A DNA stretch of 64,000 nt from an uncultured Bacteroidia bacterium (GTDB lineage Bacteria; Bacteroidota; Bacteroidia; Bacteroidales; UBA932), in NCBI GenBank assembly GCA_902784435.1, contig CACZUR010000005.1, forward strand, positions 1-64,000, given 5' to 3'. The position numbers and the translations under genes are program-made. The notes under the pieces were generated by a model. The model made no database searches, had not been told where the DNA came from, and was given only the letters and a program-made list of their open reading frames with translations. Below, piece after piece: positions 18,424 to 27,600 of the stretch. Position 1 is the stretch's first letter. Each line of letters begins with the position of its first letter.

Positions 18424-18518
18424 CCACGGGTAGGGGCTGCTTCTACGGGCAGGGGGCGCCACTATGGACAAGAGGGGCTACTACGGACAGGGGGGGGCGC
18501 TTCCACGGGCAGCGCGGA
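18424..18518. repeat. Degenerate 19-bp tandem repeat
   Basis: About five imperfect units lie at 18424, 18443, 18462, 18481 (22 bp) and 18503. Consensus is roughly CTACGGRCAGGGGGCGCYT. The array lies between the RAYT palindrome and the 3' end of the carboxylesterase gene and has no ORF. Confidence 0.65.
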
Positions 18519-18532
18519 TAGAAACCAGGACG

Positions 18533-19885
18533 TTATTCAATGTCAAACAGTTCCTTATAGGGCTTGTCGTGCTTGTACGCCGGCCAGCCGGGGTTGCCGG
18601 AGCGGCAGAAGCTGGTCCAGGCGTCTACCATGCGGGCGCTCAGGGCGTGGTCGGCGGCGGTGAAGGGACGCCAGCTGTTATCCAGCGTGCCGAACATATA
18701 CCAGAGCTCGGCCGAGTGGAAAGCCCCGGCGGCCGATGCGGGATGCTCCTCGTCGGTCGGCAGTTCGCGCAGGAACTCGTACTCGTAAACGGGGCAGCCC
18801 AGGGAGTCGCGGACCGCACAGAAGCGGTCTACGGAAGCGCCGGCGAGCATGCCCATATCGTCCTTGTTATAGCCAATCAGAATGGGCACCTGCGCCAGGG
18901 AGCCATCGAAGACGGCCTCGTCGAAGGTTTCGGTGAGCACTTTGCCGTCATTATGGGGCGACAGCATGACAAAGCCCTTGCCGGCGGCCATGTATTTGCC
19001 GGCGGTGTCAAAAATCTGTTGGGCCGATGCCGAGCGCATATCGGCCAGCGTGCCCAGCCCGGCGTTGTCCATGATGTCTTTGCCCTGCCGGTCGTAGAAC
19101 GACTGCGGAATACCGGATGCCGGTGCGAGGCCGCGCGTCCCCAGGCCGCCACCGCTTTGGATGATGGCTTTGGCCATCAGGCCCCGGGATTCCGGGCTGA
19201 TGAGGAGGTCCTTCACGCTCATGGCCCCGGCGCTCTGGCCGAAGACCGTGATGTTCTCCGGATTTCCGCCGAAGGCCGCGATGTTGTCCCGTACCCACTT
19301 CAGCGCGGCTATCTGGTCCATCAAGCCATAGTTCCCGCTCTGGCCCTGTTCGGCCGTGAGCTCCGGGTGGGAGAGGAAGCCGAACGTGCCCAGGCGGTAG
19401 TTGAGGGTGACCAGGATAACGCCGCGGGCGGCCCACTCGTCGCCGTCCATGGTTACTTCGTAGCCATATCCGTTCTGGAAGGCCCCGCCGTGAATCCACA
19501 GGGCTACGGGCAGGGCGGCATCTGTTTGGCCCAGCGTCCGGGTCGGGGCCCAGATGTTCAGGAACAGGCAGTCTTCGTTCATCTCGGGCGTCCCGTTCCA
19601 ATAGAACTCGTCGCCGTAGAAGGTCCCGGGGGCGTTCCCGGACTGCCAGGCGATGGGACCGAATTGGTCGCAGACCAGGATGCCCTCCCAGGGTTCCACG
19701 GGCTGCGGGGCCTTCCAGCGCAATTCGCCCACGGGGGCAGCGGCGTAGCGTACGCCTTTGAAGACGGTGACATCGGCCTTGCCGGAAGGGAAGCCCTGGA
19801 TGCGGCCGCCCGTTACGTTGACAACGCCGTCGGGCTGGTGGCAGGCCGCCAGAAGCAGCGACAACAGGATAAGGATCTTTTTCAT
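18533..19885 (-). CDS. Type-B carboxylesterase lipoprotein
   Basis: Carboxylesterase/acetylcholinesterase-fold (COesterase) enzyme of 450 residues, acting on short-chain or aromatic esters. The lipobox is LLLAAC (Cys15). Characteristic segments are the start pattern TVFKGVRYAAAPVGELRW, EDCLFLNIWAP, oxyanion IHGGAF, LNYRLGTFGFLS and the nucleophile elbow VFGQSAGAMS (Ser218). It is shorter than typical bacterial members (about 500), and the C-terminal catalytic His region (SAAGAFHSAELWYMFG) is kept. The start at 19885 begins the signal peptide; four extra codons upstream are possible. No clear promoter box is seen in the short upstream gap, which holds the terminator of the next operon. Confidence 0.88.
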   Translation of the reverse strand: MKKILILLSLLLAACHQPDGVVNVTGGRIQGFPSGKADVTVFKGVRYAAAPVGELRWKAPQPVEPWEGILVCDQFGPIAWQSGNAPGTFYGDEFYWNGTPEMNEDCLFLNIWAPTRTLGQTDAALPVALWIHGGAFQNGYGYEVTMDGDEWAARGVILVTLNYRLGTFGFLSHPELTAEQGQSGNYGLMDQIAALKWVRDNIAAFGGNPENITVFGQSAGAMSVKDLLISPESRGLMAKAIIQSGGGLGTRGLAPASGIPQSFYDRQGKDIMDNAGLGTLADMRSASAQQIFDTAGKYMAAGKGFVMLSPHNDGKVLTETFDEAVFDGSLAQVPILIGYNKDDMGMLAGASVDRFCAVRDSLGCPVYEYEFLRELPTDEEHPASAAGAFHSAELWYMFGTLDNSWRPFTAADHALSARMVDAWTSFCRSGNPGWPAYKHDKPYKELFDIE

Positions 19886-19921
19886 CGTGGTTGGCAATTG
19901 CTTGTGTTTCAGCGTTTTATG

Positions 19922-19956
19922 GATTTTTATCGGCGCAAAACGGACCGATAAAAATC
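19922..19956 (-). terminator. Terminator of the ROK-to-mtaB operon
   Basis: A 12-bp perfect stem (19922-19933 with 19945-19956) with an 11-nt loop lies 16 nt after the mtaB stop. On the minus strand the loop reads TCCGTTTTGCG, sharing CCGTTTTGC with the loop of the palindrome at 18351-18400. Confidence 0.65.
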
Positions 19957-19972
19957 AGTAAGGTCCTAATTA

Positions 19973-21265
19973 TCAGTCGATTACGATACGCTCCAGCGTG
20001 TTGAAGCGGGCGGGGTCGGCGGGGCGTTCGATGCGGATGTAGTTGCCGGTGTAGCCGCCCATCATGCCGTCCTTCACGCTGGATTCCCAGAGAACGGTTT
20101 CTTCCAGTCCCCGGTTGGCCGATACAAAGGCCGCGTGGAGTTCCTCGCAAAGCGCTTCCAGGCGGGCCACCCGCTCCGTCTTCACGCTGTCCTGCACCTG
20201 GTCCTTCCAGGTGGCCGCCCGCGTACCGGGCCGGCGGGAGTAGGGGAATACGTGGATGAAAGAGGGGCGGATGCGTTCCTTCAGGAAGCGGTAAGTTTCC
20301 ATAAACAGTTCTTCCGTCTCTCCGGGCAGGCCCACGATGACATCGATGCCGAAAAACACCTGGGGTTCTCCGGGGCGTTCCATCGCCTGACGGATATAGT
20401 CGATGCGGGACGCGAACAGGGCTGTGTCGTAGCGCCGTCCCACGCGCCTGAGCAGGGTGTCGCTGCCGCTCTGCAGCGGGATGTGGAAGTGTCGCTGGAA
20501 TTTGGTTCCGGAGGCAATCCAGTCTACGATTTCCGGGGTGATCAGATTGGGTTCGATGGAGGAAATCCGATAGCGCTCAATGCCCTCCACCTGGTTCAGC
20601 GCCTTCAAAAGGTCCAGGAAAGACTCTCCGCTGGTGCGGCCGAAATCGCCGGTGTTCACTCCTGTCAGGACCACTTCTTTCACCCCTTCGGCGGCAATGC
20701 TGCGCGCCATCTTCACCACCTCGCAGATGGGGATGTTGCGGCTCCGGCCCCGGGCAAACGGCACTGTGCAGTATGCGCAGAAATTGTTACAGCCGTCCTG
20801 CACCTTCAGAAAACTCCGCGTCCGCTCTCCGGAGGAAAAAGCCCCGAATACTGTGCCGGAGGAGGGTGTGCCGGCCGAAGATTCTGGCCACCCTCGGCCG
20901 GATAAGAGGGAGGGGCCCTCCGGCAGAGTGCGGAAGTCTACGACGGTGGATATGATCTGCGATTTCTCCGTGGCGCCGAAAACCCGCCATACGCCTTCGA
21001 TTTCCAGCAGTTGCCCGCGGCGGAGTTCCGCGTAGCAGCCTGTGACTACGATGCGGGCGTCCGGAGCGGTCTTGTGGGCGCGGCGGATCAGGTTCCGGGA
21101 CTTCTTTTCGGCCGTTTCCGTGACGGCGCAGGTGTTGATCAGATAGACATCGGCCTGCGAGGTCCAGGGCACCACCTCCCAGCCGGCGGCGACAAAACCG
21201 CGCTCGTAGGTGGATGTCTCGGCATAATTGAGCTTGCAGCCCAGGGTGGAAAAGGCTATCTTCAT
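19973..21265 (-). CDS. mtaB: tRNA t6A37 methylthiotransferase MtaB
   Basis: Radical-SAM enzyme that converts t6A37 to ms2t6A37 in tRNAs reading ANN codons. The N-terminal UPF0004 domain has three cluster cysteines (Cys10, Cys46, Cys77); the radical-SAM motif is Cys159-x3-Cys163-x2-Cys166 (DGCNNFCAYC); a TRAM-like domain ends the protein. At 430 residues it is normal length. It is the last gene of the six-gene operon, starting directly after the RsmI-like gene, and is co-transcribed with tsaD, which makes its substrate. An in-frame GC-rich palindromic segment (20854-20925) adds about 24 Ser/Gly/Pro-rich residues (around 114-137) between the two domains. This is a linker, so function is probably kept. 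Confidence 0.93.
   Translation of the reverse strand: MKIAFSTLGCKLNYAETSTYERGFVAAGWEVVPWTSQADVYLINTCAVTETAEKKSRNLIRRAHKTAPDARIVVTGCYAELRRGQLLEIEGVWRVFGATEKSQIISTVVDFRTLPEGPSLLSGRGWPESSAGTPSSGTVFGAFSSGERTRSFLKVQDGCNNFCAYCTVPFARGRSRNIPICEVVKMARSIAAEGVKEVVLTGVNTGDFGRTSGESFLDLLKALNQVEGIERYRISSIEPNLITPEIVDWIASGTKFQRHFHIPLQSGSDTLLRRVGRRYDTALFASRIDYIRQAMERPGEPQVFFGIDVIVGLPGETEELFMETYRFLKERIRPSFIHVFPYSRRPGTRAATWKDQVQDSVKTERVARLEALCEELHAAFVSANRGLEETVLWESSVKDGMMGGYTGNYIRIERPADPARFNTLERIVID
20854..20925. repeat. In-frame nested palindrome inside mtaB
   Basis: 72 bp (24 codons). The outer arms are 9 bp (20854-20862 with 20917-20925) and the inner arms 8 bp (20871-20878 with 20894-20901). It looks like a REP/MITE-like insertion tolerated in an interdomain linker. 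Confidence 0.6.
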
Positions 21266-21976
21266 CTAGCAGAGGATCAAAAATACACAGGGACGCTTGC
21301 CGATGGTCACCGGCTGCTGCTTCCATTCCGACACTTTCCGCGTACGGATGAAGGCATCCGGGCAGGTGAGGTTCGCCGCCACGCACAGCTGGGTGTTGCC
21401 GCCAAGGCATTGCAGCATGTCGGCGAAGAGGGCGTCGTTGCGGTAAGGGGTTTCTATGAGAATCTGCGTCTGGTGCGCCTGAGCCGACCGTTTTTCCAGA
21501 TTGCGCAGAGCCTGGCGCCGTTCCTCCGTCTTGGCCGGGATGTAGCCCACGAAAGCGAAGGACTGCCCGTTGAGGCCGGAGGCCATCAGGGCCAGCATGA
21601 GGGAGGAAGGCCCCACCAGCGGTACCACTTCTATCCCATGCCGATGGCAGAGTGCAACCAGGCGGGCGCCGGGATCTGCCACGGCGGGAAGACCGGCTTC
21701 CGAAAGCAGTCCCACGGAGTGTCCGTCGGCAAAGAGCTCCAGCAGCGATTCTACCGCGGCGGGGGCGGTGTGCTCGTTGAGTTCGCGGAATTCCAGCGCA
21801 GCGATATGCCCCTTCAGGCCTGCCTGCGAAAGGAAGCGGCGGGCGGTGCGGATTTCCTCCACCACGAAGCGCGAGAGTTCCGGAAGGATGCCCAGCACCG
21901 GTGCCGGCAGCACATCGGCCGGATTGCCTTCGCCCAGCGGGGTGGGGATGAGATAGAGTTTACCGTAATTGTTCAT
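21266..21976 (-). CDS. RsmI-like SAM-dependent methyltransferase (tetrapyrrole methylase fold)
   Basis: Protein of 236 residues with the corrin/porphyrin methylase fold seen in RsmI, the enzyme that methylates 16S rRNA C1402. Visible segments are GKLYLIPTPLGEG at the N-terminus, GLLSEAGLPAVADPGARLV, VPLVGPSSLMLALMASGLNGQSFAFVGYIP and TQILIETPYRND. These match the RsmI signature region. It lacks the C-terminal extension of E. coli RsmI (286 residues), as is common for this Bacteroidota version, so the rRNA target is inferred. The start overlaps tamB by 17 nt, and the stop abuts the mtaB ATG. Confidence 0.8.
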   Translation of the reverse strand: MNNYGKLYLIPTPLGEGNPADVLPAPVLGILPELSRFVVEEIRTARRFLSQAGLKGHIAALEFRELNEHTAPAAVESLLELFADGHSVGLLSEAGLPAVADPGARLVALCHRHGIEVVPLVGPSSLMLALMASGLNGQSFAFVGYIPAKTEERRQALRNLEKRSAQAHQTQILIETPYRNDALFADMLQCLGGNTQLCVAANLTCPDAFIRTRKVSEWKQQPVTIGKRPCVFLILC

Positions 21977-24900
21977 GGACAGGGGTGGATTTACCGGTGG
22001 AATCTATCTGGAGAATCTGCTCCCGGGTGGGCCTGCCCACGTTTTCCAGGGCCCGCTCTTCGCGCCGGCGGCGGGACGAGAACAGCTCCCGGAAGAACTG
22101 CCGGAAGGAGTTGAATTCCCGCTGGTAGGCAATGCCGGCGCCGTTCCGCTGACTGTTGTCCAGATAGGAAGTGTATATGTCGGCCGAATGGGAGAAGAGG
22201 TTCAGCCGCAGCGAACCGCTCCTGTTCAGCTTGATTTCTATGTCTATGTCGCCGGCTACCTCGTTGGTGGTGGTGCCCAGCACCTCCTTGTTTCCCACCG
22301 TGCCGTTCACCAGCACCCGGTTGTTGAACAGCTGCGTGCTCACGGCCACGTCGAAGAGGTTGGAACCGGTCTGGGTGCTCTGGTAGTTCAGGCCCAGGTC
22401 CAGCGGGATGTTCAGCTTCTGAAAAATGTTGTTCAGCTGGCCGGTCATGATACTGGAAACGTTGGAGACCAGTACATCCGTACCGTTGGTGGTAACGCCC
22501 GATTCTTCCGTGGGCAGGAAATTGCCCGCCAGCAGCAGGTAGAGGAACTGTTTCTGCACCTTGTCCTCGGAGTTGAAGGCGCCTTCCACCTGCGGCTGGA
22601 TCAGGGGATCCAGGTCCGGGATGTCGATGTTGAAATCCACCTCCGGGTTCTTCAGCTTGCCCGAGACGTTGATCTCGCAGTTGACCGTTCGCCGTCCCAC
22701 CTGGTTGCCCGATTCGTCATAGGAGGGCAGCAGGTTGGACATGTTGGCCTTGGTGGTATATACGCCCGTGACATCCAGGTCCGTGTCCCAGACATCGCCG
22801 TTGAAGCGGATGGTGCTGCCTTCCTGCAGGGAGAAGTTGCGGCCCACGAGGTTCATGACAGAGAAGCGCATGCTGCCGCCGCTGAGCGTATAATCCCCGC
22901 CCAGGGTGAACGTGCCCTGGGAGATGTTGCTGTCCATCTCGATGGTGCCGTTGCCGTTGGCGCTGATGGAGGTCTCCTCTCCCAGGTCCAGGTGTGCGGT
23001 GAGTTCCTGCGAAGCCCTGACACGCATTTTCATGGTGACGTTGCTGCTGCGCACTTCCGTCTTCCGGTTCAGGCTGAGCATCTGCTCGTAAGGGTCCAGG
23101 GCCACTTCTTCCGGGGCCGACGTGAACGTGAGCATCTCGCGGGAGCGGTCCTTGCCGGCCGTGTTCATGAGCAGGTGCAGGTCTCCTTTCTTGGTGCTGC
23201 TGGCATCGATGGACAGGAAGGTGCGGTCCAGCGGACCGGTGACGTCGACCCGGCCGCTGGCGTATACGTTGCCGTACATGAGGGAATTCACGCCGTAGGG
23301 GAGTTCCAGTGCCTTGATGCCGTTGAGCGTGGCATGGATGTCCGTCCGCATGTTCATGAAATTCCGGATGCCGTCGAAGAGGAGGCTGCCGGTGAGTTTG
23401 CCGCTGCCCCCCTCCCGGTCTCTCAGACGGATATCCGTAAAGTGTATGCCTTTGTCGTCCAGCGCCAGGTCTCCGCCGGCCAGGTAGGGTACGCGGGTAA
23501 AGTCCAGGGACAGCAGACCGTTGTCCAGCTTGAGGTCCCGGCTGCTCACATGCAGGTCCGGAAGTTCTCCCCGGGCCGATATCTCGCCGGACAGGGAACC
23601 GTCCAGGATGTTGAACAGGTCTGTCAGGAAGGGATGCACATATCCCAGATTGAACTGCTGCAGGCGCAGGAGGGCCTGCATCTCCTTGGTGGAGGGAGCC
23701 AGGGAAGCCTCTGCGGCAATGGTGCTGCGTCCGTCCAGGCGGTTGGTCAGGGAGGCGTCGAATCGCTGCGACTCTTCGTTCCAGACACTATTCAGGGAGA
23801 GGGTGCCCAGGCGCTTGCCGCCGAAATAGGTGGAGTCGCACTGGATGCCGGCCAGGAGACCCGGCATGGAAGACCCCGTGGAAAGCACCGTGGCACGGCC
23901 CGTGGCACTGCCTTCTATCCGGGGTATCTTGCCGGCGCCCAGCACGGTGTTCAGCAGGTCCAGCTTGAACTTGTCCATGATGACGGTGAGGGTGTCGGCC
24001 TGCGTGGGGGAATAGCCGCCGTCTACCAGAATCTGTTCGTCCTCATGGGCGGCCACCAGCCGGTTCACCTTGATGCCGCTGCGGGTATAGAGGATGTCAC
24101 CGGAAGAGAGGCCCCAGCCGTCTCCCTCGTAGTAGATGTTGGAGGGGAGGGCGCGGGCCAGCACGGACAGGCCGTCCTGGTCCCGGGACAGTTCTCCGGA
24201 GAAGATGACCTCTGCGCGGGTGGCCTGTGCCGATTCGTTGTCAAAACTGTATCCCAGGCCCACCAGGTTATTGTCGGCATACAGGTTCAGGCGGTTGTTC
24301 CGCAGTTGGGAACCGCCCAGGGAGATGGCCGACCCCAGGATGTCTCCGTTGAGGGAACCGCCCGCATTGTCCAGGCTCAGCCGCAGGTCTTTCACATAAC
24401 TATCGTTCCGGGCCAGGCGACCGGATTCCAGCTGCAGTTTCAGGGAACCGTCCCCGCCGATGTGCAGGCTGCCTTCCGTGCCGTTTTCCACATACAGGCC
24501 CGGCAGGATGAAGTTCAGGACCTGGTGCGCATCTCCTACCGTGGCATGGATGTCATAGGTGCCCCCCGAGAATGCTTCCGGTTCTTCTGCGGCGAGAGCC
24601 GGCAGTTCTTCGCCCAGCACCAGGGCCTTCAGGTCGCTCACGAAGTCTCCCAGGGGATGGTCTCCCACATAGCTGGCCTCCATGAAGTCGGCGTCCAGGC
24701 GGATGCGGTGCAGGTTGTCGTCGGCCGTGGCATTCACAGTGATGTCTCCCACGTGGTTGCGCCCGCCTTCGCCTTCCAGCACGATGTCCGTGGCTTTCAC
24801 GGTGCCCAGCAGTTCCCGCTGCGCCGTGCGCACGAAGTTGGCGGTGGTGAGGAAACTGACCTTGGAACGTTCCCGGGGGTCTATGTGCAGGGCGTGCAGG

Positions 24901-26573
24901 TCTGCGTAGCCCAGCGACATAAAGAAATCCATGCCCATGTTCCGGGTTTGCGGAGACTGGTTGAACACCCCCTGGATGAGGAAATTCAGGTTGGGGTCTG
25001 CCGCCGTGATGCGCCCGTCGAAGGCATTTTTCTTATAGGTTCCGGCCGCCGATATATGGCTGTAGTCGTAGTCCAGGGCATGGAGGCGGTTGATTTTCAG
25101 GGAATCCAGCCGCAGTTCCGGACCCTTGTCGTGGAATTGGGCCTGCAGGCCGGTTTCCAGGCTGACGGGGCCCAAGGCCTTGATGCCGGTGATGCGGCCG
25201 ATGTCCAGGTCCCGGGTGGTGACGGCGGCGTCAATGACCAGGGGACGGGACTGGAGATACAGGACATCCCCGAGGGTGATATCCATCCGGGCCCCGCCGA
25301 TCCGGGATTCCAGGCCGCCGGTAAAATTCATCGTGTTCAGCGGGCCTTTCACCCGTCCGGACAGCGTGAAATACTCTCCGGGGGCCAGTTTCCTGAGGGA
25401 GCGGCTGTCCAGTGAAACCTTGGGAGACCAGTCCTTCACAAAGCCGCCCAGATTGGCCAGGGTGAAGCGGATCTCCTTAACCTGGAAGTCCAGCTGGGTA
25501 TTGTCCGTGTCCGGAAGGCCCCGGATGCTGCCATCGGCCCTGATGAGAACCTGGTTGCGGAGGTCCCTTATCACGGCGTTTTCGATGGTAAGGTCTTTCA
25601 CCGGGCCTTTCACATGGGCACTGAGGCCGCCTTCGAAGCGGGTGCCCTGCAGGCTGCTGTTGATGAGTCCCAGGGTTTCGGTGGCAATGACGGAACCTTC
25701 GCCCACGACAATGTCCAGGGCAATTCTCTCCGTGAAGTAAGAGTAGTCGTCCAGCGGACCCACGAAATCGGCCGTGGGCAGGATCAGGTGCGTGACGGGG
25801 CCGTTCCAGCCTTCCGCATCCTCTACATGGACCAGGCCCTTGCCCACACGCACTTTCTTCGCGTGGCCGTCGGTGATGTCCAGGCCGGCCACCTGTTCCT
25901 GCAGGTCCAGGTCGTCCACCTGGCCGGTGATGAGGTCATCGGCCATCTTCAGGTGGGACACATGGGCATTTTTGAGCAGGACGGACAGATGGTTCCAGTC
26001 TATGCTGCCTTCGGGCACGGAATAGCCCCTCTCCAGGTCTTTCCGGGCCAGGGGCAGGTTCTCCATCCGGAAATCCAGGTTATGGATGTCGACGCTGCGG
26101 GCCCGCAGGAGGTTTCCCCAGTGATATCCGGCGCTCTCTCCGCTTTGGGGCACGCGGAAAACGCGTTCCAGATTGGTGCGGGAATGCTCCGGGTTATCTG
26201 AATCCGGTTCCATGACCAGGTTGAAGGTACCGCCGTCCAGGGTGGCGCGGCTCACGTAGATGCTTTCTCCCCGCAGCAGTCCCAGTACGGAGAAACGGGC
26301 CGACAGATGCTTCACATACAGCACCGTATCCAGCTCCGGGACCACCGGGGCGCGGTCCAGCACCAGCAGGTCTTCGATGACGAAGGATTCCAACGGCTGC
26401 ACCGAGGTGGTGCGGAAACTGATATCGGCATCCACCTTGTCTTCCATGTACTGGAGGATGCGTTTTCCCAGGGCTGTCTGCACGCGGGGAGACTGCAGCG
26501 CCACCAGCCCTGCTATGAACAGCAGGACCAGCAGGGCCAGGATCCAGCCCGCTATGCGGAGCCCTTTACCCAT
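21960..26573 (-). CDS. tamB: Translocation and assembly module protein TamB
   Basis: Very large AsmA/TamB-type envelope protein of 1537 residues that bridges the inner and outer membranes and supports lipid transport and outer-membrane protein assembly. An N-terminal membrane helix (about 6-30, WILALLVLLFIAGLVALQ) is followed by a long run of beta-strand repeats. The conserved C-terminal TamB domain (about 1180-1500) has DYTLSGGSMRFSVMNL, STIRFNGDVWDTDLDVTG, NPEVDFNIDIPD and FLYLLLAGNFLP. It is in the operon between tsaD (1-nt gap) and the RsmI-like gene (17-nt overlap). No TamA-like partner is in the window. Confidence 0.92.
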   Translation of the reverse strand: MGKGLRIAGWILALLVLLFIAGLVALQSPRVQTALGKRILQYMEDKVDADISFRTTSVQPLESFVIEDLLVLDRAPVVPELDTVLYVKHLSARFSVLGLLRGESIYVSRATLDGGTFNLVMEPDSDNPEHSRTNLERVFRVPQSGESAGYHWGNLLRARSVDIHNLDFRMENLPLARKDLERGYSVPEGSIDWNHLSVLLKNAHVSHLKMADDLITGQVDDLDLQEQVAGLDITDGHAKKVRVGKGLVHVEDAEGWNGPVTHLILPTADFVGPLDDYSYFTERIALDIVVGEGSVIATETLGLINSSLQGTRFEGGLSAHVKGPVKDLTIENAVIRDLRNQVLIRADGSIRGLPDTDNTQLDFQVKEIRFTLANLGGFVKDWSPKVSLDSRSLRKLAPGEYFTLSGRVKGPLNTMNFTGGLESRIGGARMDITLGDVLYLQSRPLVIDAAVTTRDLDIGRITGIKALGPVSLETGLQAQFHDKGPELRLDSLKINRLHALDYDYSHISAAGTYKKNAFDGRITAADPNLNFLIQGVFNQSPQTRNMGMDFFMSLGYADLHALHIDPRERSKVSFLTTANFVRTAQRELLGTVKATDIVLEGEGGRNHVGDITVNATADDNLHRIRLDADFMEASYVGDHPLGDFVSDLKALVLGEELPALAAEEPEAFSGGTYDIHATVGDAHQVLNFILPGLYVENGTEGSLHIGGDGSLKLQLESGRLARNDSYVKDLRLSLDNAGGSLNGDILGSAISLGGSQLRNNRLNLYADNNLVGLGYSFDNESAQATRAEVIFSGELSRDQDGLSVLARALPSNIYYEGDGWGLSSGDILYTRSGIKVNRLVAAHEDEQILVDGGYSPTQADTLTVIMDKFKLDLLNTVLGAGKIPRIEGSATGRATVLSTGSSMPGLLAGIQCDSTYFGGKRLGTLSLNSVWNEESQRFDASLTNRLDGRSTIAAEASLAPSTKEMQALLRLQQFNLGYVHPFLTDLFNILDGSLSGEISARGELPDLHVSSRDLKLDNGLLSLDFTRVPYLAGGDLALDDKGIHFTDIRLRDREGGSGKLTGSLLFDGIRNFMNMRTDIHATLNGIKALELPYGVNSLMYGNVYASGRVDVTGPLDRTFLSIDASSTKKGDLHLLMNTAGKDRSREMLTFTSAPEEVALDPYEQMLSLNRKTEVRSSNVTMKMRVRASQELTAHLDLGEETSISANGNGTIEMDSNISQGTFTLGGDYTLSGGSMRFSVMNLVGRNFSLQEGSTIRFNGDVWDTDLDVTGVYTTKANMSNLLPSYDESGNQVGRRTVNCEINVSGKLKNPEVDFNIDIPDLDPLIQPQVEGAFNSEDKVQKQFLYLLLAGNFLPTEESGVTTNGTDVLVSNVSSIMTGQLNNIFQKLNIPLDLGLNYQSTQTGSNLFDVAVSTQLFNNRVLVNGTVGNKEVLGTTTNEVAGDIDIEIKLNRSGSLRLNLFSHSADIYTSYLDNSQRNGAGIAYQREFNSFRQFFRELFSSRRRREERALENVGRPTREQILQIDSTGKSTPVHEQLR

Positions 26574-26574
26574 C

Positions 26575-27597
26575 TTAGAAATCTGCCATGCGGGATACGG
26601 GAGCCACGTCCAGCGGCGTGCGTACGCCCGCCTTGTACTGGAACCAGCCGGCTACGGCAATCATGGCCGCGTTGTCCGTGGTGAACTTGAATTCGGGAAG
26701 GTAGGTGTTCCAGTGCCGCTTCCGGCCCTCCGCCTCGATGCGCTCCCGGAGGCCGCTGTTGGCACTGACACCGCCGCCGATGGTGATTTCCCGGATGCGG
26801 GTTTCCTTGGCGGCACGGATGAGCTTGCCCATGAGCACGTCGATGAGGGTTTTCTGGAAACTGGCGCACAGGTCTTCCTTGTTGTTCTCCAGGAACTGGG
26901 GTTCTTTGGCCATTTCGTCGCGGACAAAGTACAGCAGCGAGGTTTTGACGCCGCTGAAACTGTAGTCCAGGCCGGGGACGTTGGGTTTGGCGAAGTGGAA
27001 GCGCTCCGGGTTGCCCTGGCGGGCCAGGCGGTCGATGACGGGGCCGCCGGGATAGCCCAGTCCCAGCATCTTGGCGCATTTGTCGAAGGCTTCGCCCACG
27101 GCGTCGTCGATGGTTTGCCCCAGGATTTCGTAATCCAGGGGACTGTTTACTTTCACGATCTGGGAATTGCCCCCGGAAACCAGCAGGCACAGGTACGGGA
27201 AGGAAGGCTCCCGGACCGGAACGTCCTTCTGGCGGACGAAATTGGCCAGGATGTGCCCCTGGAGGTGATTGACCATGACCATGGGGATGTCCAGGGAAAG
27301 GGACAGGGCCTTGGCGAAGGAGGTGCCTACCAGCAGGGAGCCCAGCAGGCCGGGCCCGCGGGTGAAGGCGATGGCCGTGAGGTCCTGCGCCTGGATGCCG
27401 GCCTTGCGGAGAGCCTCCGAAACCACCGGAACGATGTTTTGTTCGTGGGCGCGGGACGCCAGTTCCGGTACAACGCCGCCGAAGTCTTTGTGTACCTGCT
27501 GCGAGGCGATGACGTTGGACAGCAGCACCCCGTCCCGGAGCACGGCTGCCGAAGTATCGTCACAGGAGGATTCTATTCCCAGTATGATGTCTGCCAT
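26575..27597 (-). CDS. tsaD: tRNA N6-adenosine threonylcarbamoyltransferase TsaD
   Basis: Transfers threonylcarbamoyl to A37 of ANN-decoding tRNAs to make t6A. It is 340 residues, the usual length. Key features are the N-terminal ATPase motif ILGIESSCDDTSAAV, VVPELASRAHEQNI, and the metal-binding histidines in VNHLQGHILANF. Also present are the nucleotide-binding segments YLCLLVSGGNSQ and ITIGGGVSANSGLRE, and FTTDNAAMIAVAGW. It sits in an operon with mtaB, which acts on its product. TsaB and TsaE are not in the window. Confidence 0.96.
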   Translation of the reverse strand: MADIILGIESSCDDTSAAVLRDGVLLSNVIASQQVHKDFGGVVPELASRAHEQNIVPVVSEALRKAGIQAQDLTAIAFTRGPGLLGSLLVGTSFAKALSLSLDIPMVMVNHLQGHILANFVRQKDVPVREPSFPYLCLLVSGGNSQIVKVNSPLDYEILGQTIDDAVGEAFDKCAKMLGLGYPGGPVIDRLARQGNPERFHFAKPNVPGLDYSFSGVKTSLLYFVRDEMAKEPQFLENNKEDLCASFQKTLIDVLMGKLIRAAKETRIREITIGGGVSANSGLRERIEAEGRKRHWNTYLPEFKFTTDNAAMIAVAGWFQYKAGVRTPLDVAPVSRMADF

Positions 27598-27600
27598 GGT

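Noticed and set aside
21969-25415. 1148-codon plus-strand frame opposite tamB
   Set aside because: Its translation is a shadow of the TamB gene: no domain, composition follows the complement of a GC-rich coding strand, and TamB motifs are clear on the other strand.
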